Source of the DNA: Paludibacteraceae bacterium | GTDB lineage: Bacteria > Bacteroidota > Bacteroidia > Bacteroidales > Paludibacteraceae | Reading direction: 5' to 3' | Assembly: GCA_947471245.1 (NCBI GenBank) | Contig: CANIXM010000081.1 | Coordinates: 1-7,525 of the forward strand | DNA: 7,525 bases | Shown here: piece by piece, positions 4,215-7,525 of the stretch | Layout: the number at the start of each line of letters is the position of its first letter | How positions within the stretch are numbered: position 1 is the stretch's first letter | Program-made: the position numbers and the translations under genes | The notes under the pieces: model-generated | The model's input: only the letters and a program-made list of their open reading frames with translations | Databases searched by the model: none | What the model was told of the DNA's origin: nothing

Positions 4215-5507
4215 ATGAGTACAATAATAACAGATGGAAGAGCTGATAAAATTAAATTATTCAGCATTAAAAGTCCACAAATGAGTGCATTCCATATTAC
4301 ATGGATGTCGTTTATGGTATGTTTCTTTGCTTGGTTTGCCATTGCACCTTTAATGGCAGTTGTGAGGGAAGAGTTTCATTTAACCAAGCCACAAATTGGG
4401 AATATCATTATTGCTTCGGTGTCTATTACCATATTTTCTCGACTTCTCTTTGGCTGGTTGTGCGACAAGATTGGTCCACGTTTATCATACACTGGATTAT
4501 TGATTATCGGTTCAATTCCGGTTATCTGCATAGGATTTGCAAATAGCTATGAGTCGTTTATGATTTTCAGACTGGGGATTGGCGTTATCGGAGCTTCGTT
4601 TGTCATTACACAATATCACACTTCACGTATGTTTGCACCTAATGTTGTTGGTTCGGCCAATGCACTGGTAGGCGGTTGGGGCAATCTTGGTGGTGGGTTA
4701 GCTCAAATAATTATGCCACTAATATTTGGCGGATTCGTTGCCTACGGCTTGACTCCACACATGGCATGGCGGTACAGTATGGTGTTACCTGGAATTGCAA
4801 TGCTTATTATGGCTTTTGTTTATTACAGATTTACACAAGATACTCCAGAGGGAAATATACTAGATCTGGAAAAACAAAATGGAAATGCAACTCAAGAGAA
4901 AACAAGTTTAAAGGAGGTGTTGTTAGACCTTAGAGTTTGGATTTTATTCCTTATTTATGGTTGTTCATTTGGTATGGAAATAACCATTGACAACATTGCA
5001 TCACTCTATTTTATTGATAAGTTTGGTGTAAGTCTCGTGACCGCTGGTATCCTTGCCGGCTCATTTGGAGGGATGAACATATTTGCCCGAGCATTGGGTG
5101 GAATATTTAGCGATATGGTAAACAAAAAATCCGGGTTAAAAGGCAGAAGTCTACTACTTGCAGGATTCGTTTTCTTTGAAGGACTTGGAGTTATGTTGTT
5201 CTCTCATTTAGATGTATTGGTTTTTGCGATATTGACTATGTTGTTGTTTGCATTATTTGTAAAAATGAGCAATGGTGCCACTTATTCGGTTGTGCCTTAC
5301 GTGAATAAAAAGAAACTGGGTATTGTCTCTGGCATTGTTGGTGCAGGGGGAAATCTTGGTGCGATTTTAATGGCTTTCGTCTTTAAAATGGAAGATGTGT
5401 CCTATCAAAAAGGCTTATTTTATATCGGAATGACAATTTCCGTTGTAGCTATAATTTCATTATTCGCTGTTCCACTATTTGTAAAGAAAGAAGAGCCAGT
5501 TTTATAA
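4215..5507 (+). CDS. narK: NarK-family nitrate/nitrite transporter (MFS)
   Basis: This 430-residue, 12-helix major facilitator protein moves nitrate (and possibly nitrite) across the inner membrane. Nitrate-porter hallmarks are all visible. Arg76 in the second helix ('ITIFSRLLFGW') and Arg292 ('MNIFARALGG') correspond to the two substrate-binding arginines of NarK. The nitrate signature 'GGWGNLGGG' (153-161) follows 'FRLGIGVIGASFVITQYHTSRMF'. The second signature, 'GIVGAGGNLGA' (373-383), is in helix 11. The MFS loop motif 'GWLCDKIGPR' lies at 80-89. Length is typical of single-domain NarK/NasA/NrtP transporters. ATG at 4215 is used; upstream bases are AT-rich without a Shine-Dalgarno sequence. 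It follows the porin by 46 bp and precedes the reductase by 52 bp, so the three are probably one transcript. With an assimilatory-type reductase next door, nitrate import is the likely direction; a nitrate/nitrite antiport cannot be excluded. The name narK is by family; nasA or nrtP are used for the same proteins elsewhere. Confidence 0.94.
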   Translation: MSTIITDGRADKIKLFSIKSPQMSAFHITWMSFMVCFFAWFAIAPLMAVVREEFHLTKPQIGNIIIASVSITIFSRLLFGWLCDKIGPRLSYTGLLIIGSIPVICIGFANSYESFMIFRLGIGVIGASFVITQYHTSRMFAPNVVGSANALVGGWGNLGGGLAQIIMPLIFGGFVAYGLTPHMAWRYSMVLPGIAMLIMAFVYYRFTQDTPEGNILDLEKQNGNATQEKTSLKEVLLDLRVWILFLIYGCSFGMEITIDNIASLYFIDKFGVSLVTAGILAGSFGGMNIFARALGGIFSDMVNKKSGLKGRSLLLAGFVFFEGLGVMLFSHLDVLVFAILTMLLFALFVKMSNGATYSVVPYVNKKKLGIVSGIVGAGGNLGAILMAFVFKMEDVSYQKGLFYIGMTISVVAIISLFAVPLFVKKEEPVL

Positions 5508-5559
5508 ACAGAAGGTAAGAAAGTTAAGTGTAAAGTAAATCGGATTTTAAAACAGGTTT

Positions 5560-7525
5560 ATGTCCATAGTTAAGCAAATAAAGCAAAGGAGCACATGCTC
5601 ATTTTGCGGGGTAGGTTGCGGTATTCTACTGAGTACTGATTCGCAGGGACGCCTTCAGGTGGAAGGCGATCCCAACCACCCTGTAAACAAAGGCATGCTC
5701 TGCTCAAAGGGTCGAAACTTAAATTATATTGTTGATAATAAGTCGGATAGAATTCTTTATCCGGAAATGCGTTGGGATAAAGAAAGTCCACGGGTTAGAG
5801 TGAGTTGGGATGCAGCTATAGAGCGTACAACCAAGGTTTTTAAATCCATAATTGATAAATTTGGACCAGACTCTGTTGGATTTTATGTGTCAGGACAACT
5901 TCTAACTGAAGAGTATTATGTGGTTAATAAACTTTCAAAGGGTTTTATAGGTACCAACAATATTGATACGAATTCACGCTTATGTATGAGTTCTGCAGTG
6001 GTTGGTTATAAACAATCTTTAGGAGAAGATTCTGTACCAATATCATATAACGACATTGAATTAGCAGATTGTTTTATGATTAGTGGAGCAAATCCAGCAT
6101 TTTGTCATCCTATAATATTTCGCAGACTAGAGGCTCATAAAATTGCAAATCCAGACATTAAAATAATTGTCGTAGACCCTCGTCGTACCCAGTCGGCTTC
6201 TTCGGCTGATTTACATTTACAAATACAACCCGGAACCGACGTATATCTACACCATGCTATTGCTCGTTGGTTAATCGAAAACGATAAGATTGATTCTGAT
6301 TTTATTGCTAACCATACCAATGGTTTCGAAGAATTGAAAGAACAAGTAATGCAACGTTCTTTGGACGAGGTAGCTGATATTTGCAAAGTTCCGATCGATA
6401 AGATCATTCTAGCAGCAGGTTATATTGCAGAATCTAAAGGATTTATAAGCATGTGGGCTATGGGGCTGAACCAAAGCTCTATAGGTGTTTTTAAAAATAC
6501 TTCATTGATAAATTTATCGCTCATTACTGGAAAGATTGGAAAGCCAGGTAACGGACCATTTTCACTTACCGGACAACCTAATGCAATGGGAGGCCGCGAG
6601 GTAGGTGGACTTTGCAATTTGCTTCCAGCCCATAGGAATATGGATAATCCGATACACAGGGATGAGGTTGCAAAGTATTGGGATGTACCTTCCATTCCAT
6701 CAAAACCAGGGTATAGTGCGACTCAGATGTTTGAAGCATTGGCCGAGGACAAATTGAAAGCCGTATGGATTGTTTGTACCAATCCGCTTGTAAGTTTACC
6801 AAATGCGCGATTGGTGGAAGAGGCATTGAAAAAAGCACGATTTGTAGTGGTGCAAGATATTTCAAACAATAGCATTACCTGCGAATATGCCGATGTAATT
6901 TTACCTGCAGCAGGTTGGGCAGAGAAAGAAGGCACAATGACTAATTCCGACCGCAGAATTAGCTATCTTAGCAAAGTTGTGAATCCGCCCGGAGAGGCCA
7001 AAAGTGACGTGGAAATACTCTGTGCCTTTGCGAAATCAATGGGTTTCAGAGGCTTTGATTTTGAAACTGTGGCCGACATATTTGCCGAACATGCAGCATT
7101 GACTGGCGGCACACGCATTGATATCAGTGGATTGAGCCATGAGTTGTTGAAAACAAATGGCACTGCTCAATGGCCTTATCCTAAAGGAGCTACTGAAGGA
7201 ACTGAGCGTTTATTTACCGATCATATTTTCTATACACCTGATTCACGTGCAAAACTCAATGCACCTGAGCCGGAAAATCTTTCGGATGCACCAACAGAAG
7301 AATTCCCTCTGATACTCACAACAGGTCGTATTCGAGACCAATGGCACACGATGACACGAACGGGAAAAGTAAGCCGCTTGCGTCAACATATTGCCGAATC
7401 ATTTATCGAGATACATCCAGAAGATGCATTGACCTATGGCATTGAGCAAAATGAAATAGTGGAACTAACCACTCCGCACGGAAATGCCCGTATCAAAGCT
7501 AAAATAACCGATGAAATTAAGCAAG
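5560..7525 (+). CDS. nasA: Cytoplasmic (assimilatory-type) nitrate reductase catalytic subunit, 3' end outside window
   Basis: The protein reduces nitrate to nitrite at a Mo-bis-MGD centre. The frame is open from ATG 5560 to the window end, 655 full codons, with no internal stop. A [4Fe-4S] site opens the protein: Cys13, Cys16, Cys20 and Cys48 (CxxCxxxC-x27-C), with Lys50 in 'CSKG'. The presumed Mo ligand is Cys142 in 'NSRLCMSS'. Further family segments are 'GANPAFCHPI', 'VVDPRRTQSA', 'TGKIGKPGNGPFSLTGQPNA', 'GGREVGGLCNLLPAHR' and 'ADVILPAAGWAEKEGTMTNSDRR'. The molybdopterin-dinucleotide-binding domain begins near residue 582 ('FPLILTTGRIRDQWHTMTRTGK') and is cut. There is no Tat signal peptide: the cluster starts 12 residues from the N-terminus, which separates it from periplasmic NapA and fits NasA-type enzymes. 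Known NasA/NasC proteins have about 700-900 residues, so roughly 50-250 are missing, and any C-terminal [2Fe-2S] domain cannot be judged. Related formate dehydrogenases are less likely, given the neighbours and Cys (not Sec) ligand context. Confidence 0.93.
   Translation, partial: MSIVKQIKQRSTCSFCGVGCGILLSTDSQGRLQVEGDPNHPVNKGMLCSKGRNLNYIVDNKSDRILYPEMRWDKESPRVRVSWDAAIERTTKVFKSIIDKFGPDSVGFYVSGQLLTEEYYVVNKLSKGFIGTNNIDTNSRLCMSSAVVGYKQSLGEDSVPISYNDIELADCFMISGANPAFCHPIIFRRLEAHKIANPDIKIIVVDPRRTQSASSADLHLQIQPGTDVYLHHAIARWLIENDKIDSDFIANHTNGFEELKEQVMQRSLDEVADICKVPIDKIILAAGYIAESKGFISMWAMGLNQSSIGVFKNTSLINLSLITGKIGKPGNGPFSLTGQPNAMGGREVGGLCNLLPAHRNMDNPIHRDEVAKYWDVPSIPSKPGYSATQMFEALAEDKLKAVWIVCTNPLVSLPNARLVEEALKKARFVVVQDISNNSITCEYADVILPAAGWAEKEGTMTNSDRRISYLSKVVNPPGEAKSDVEILCAFAKSMGFRGFDFETVADIFAEHAALTGGTRIDISGLSHELLKTNGTAQWPYPKGATEGTERLFTDHIFYTPDSRAKLNAPEPENLSDAPTEEFPLILTTGRIRDQWHTMTRTGKVSRLRQHIAESFIEIHPEDALTYGIEQNEIVELTTPHGNARIKAKITDEIKQ

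Noticed and set aside
4301..4933. Two plus-strand frames (4301-4546, 4676-4933) inside the transporter gene
   Set aside because: Out-of-frame shadows of narK, which has all family motifs in its own frame.
5570..7163. Several minus-strand frames (5570-5791, 6135-6407, 6420-6695, 6578-6865, 6723-6935, 6963-7163)
   Set aside because: All are antisense to the nitrate reductase frame, which is open from 5560 to the window end with conserved motifs throughout.

Overview
The window looks like a chromosomal segment of a Bacteroidota bacterium (Flavobacteriia- or Sphingobacteriia-like; I cannot place it more finely). The reasons are several. The genome is AT-rich. No start codon has a strong AGGAGG-type Shine-Dalgarno sequence in front of it. 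Several upstream regions carry the Bacteroidota promoter motif TAnnTTTG. The protein families are also typical: a sigma factor followed by a small membrane protein with a 'PDGYFETFPSRM' motif and a Spy-like protein, a DKxxLKxG-type secreted protein with a glycine-rich hydrophobic segment, and an OprP-like porin. Finally, there is an 8-bp tandem repeat of the AAACCAAT kind, next to a CCCCTAATCCCTAAAGGGGG element of a sort I recall as recurrent in this phylum.

Region 1 (1-1409, + strand) is an envelope-stress-type module. It holds the 3' part of an ECF sigma factor, a 193-bp spacer made mostly of an 18-unit, indel-free octamer array, a single-pass membrane protein that sits where an anti-sigma factor usually sits, and a secreted Spy/CpxP-like protein. 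The start codon of the membrane-protein gene lies inside the last repeat unit.

Region 2 (1444-2330) contains tRNA-Cys(GCA) with a near-ideal Bacteroidota promoter. An intrinsic terminator readable from both strands follows it. Convergent to the tRNA is a secreted or membrane-associated protein of unknown function on the minus strand.

Region 3 (2330-3136) has no convincing gene. It holds one doubtful minus-strand reading frame, a widely spaced 11-bp inverted repeat, and about 300 bp of extremely AT-rich DNA with two palindromes. This DNA leads into the last gene cluster.

Region 4 (3137-7525, + strand) is a nitrate acquisition operon: an OprO/OprP-type outer-membrane porin, a NarK-type nitrate/nitrite MFS transporter, and the molybdopterin catalytic subunit of a cytoplasmic (NasA-type) nitrate reductase, cut off by the window end. 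The gaps between these genes are 46 and 52 bp. Together they describe a route for nitrate across the outer membrane, across the inner membrane, and into reduction to nitrite in the cytoplasm. Nitrite reductase and cofactor genes would be expected beyond the right edge.
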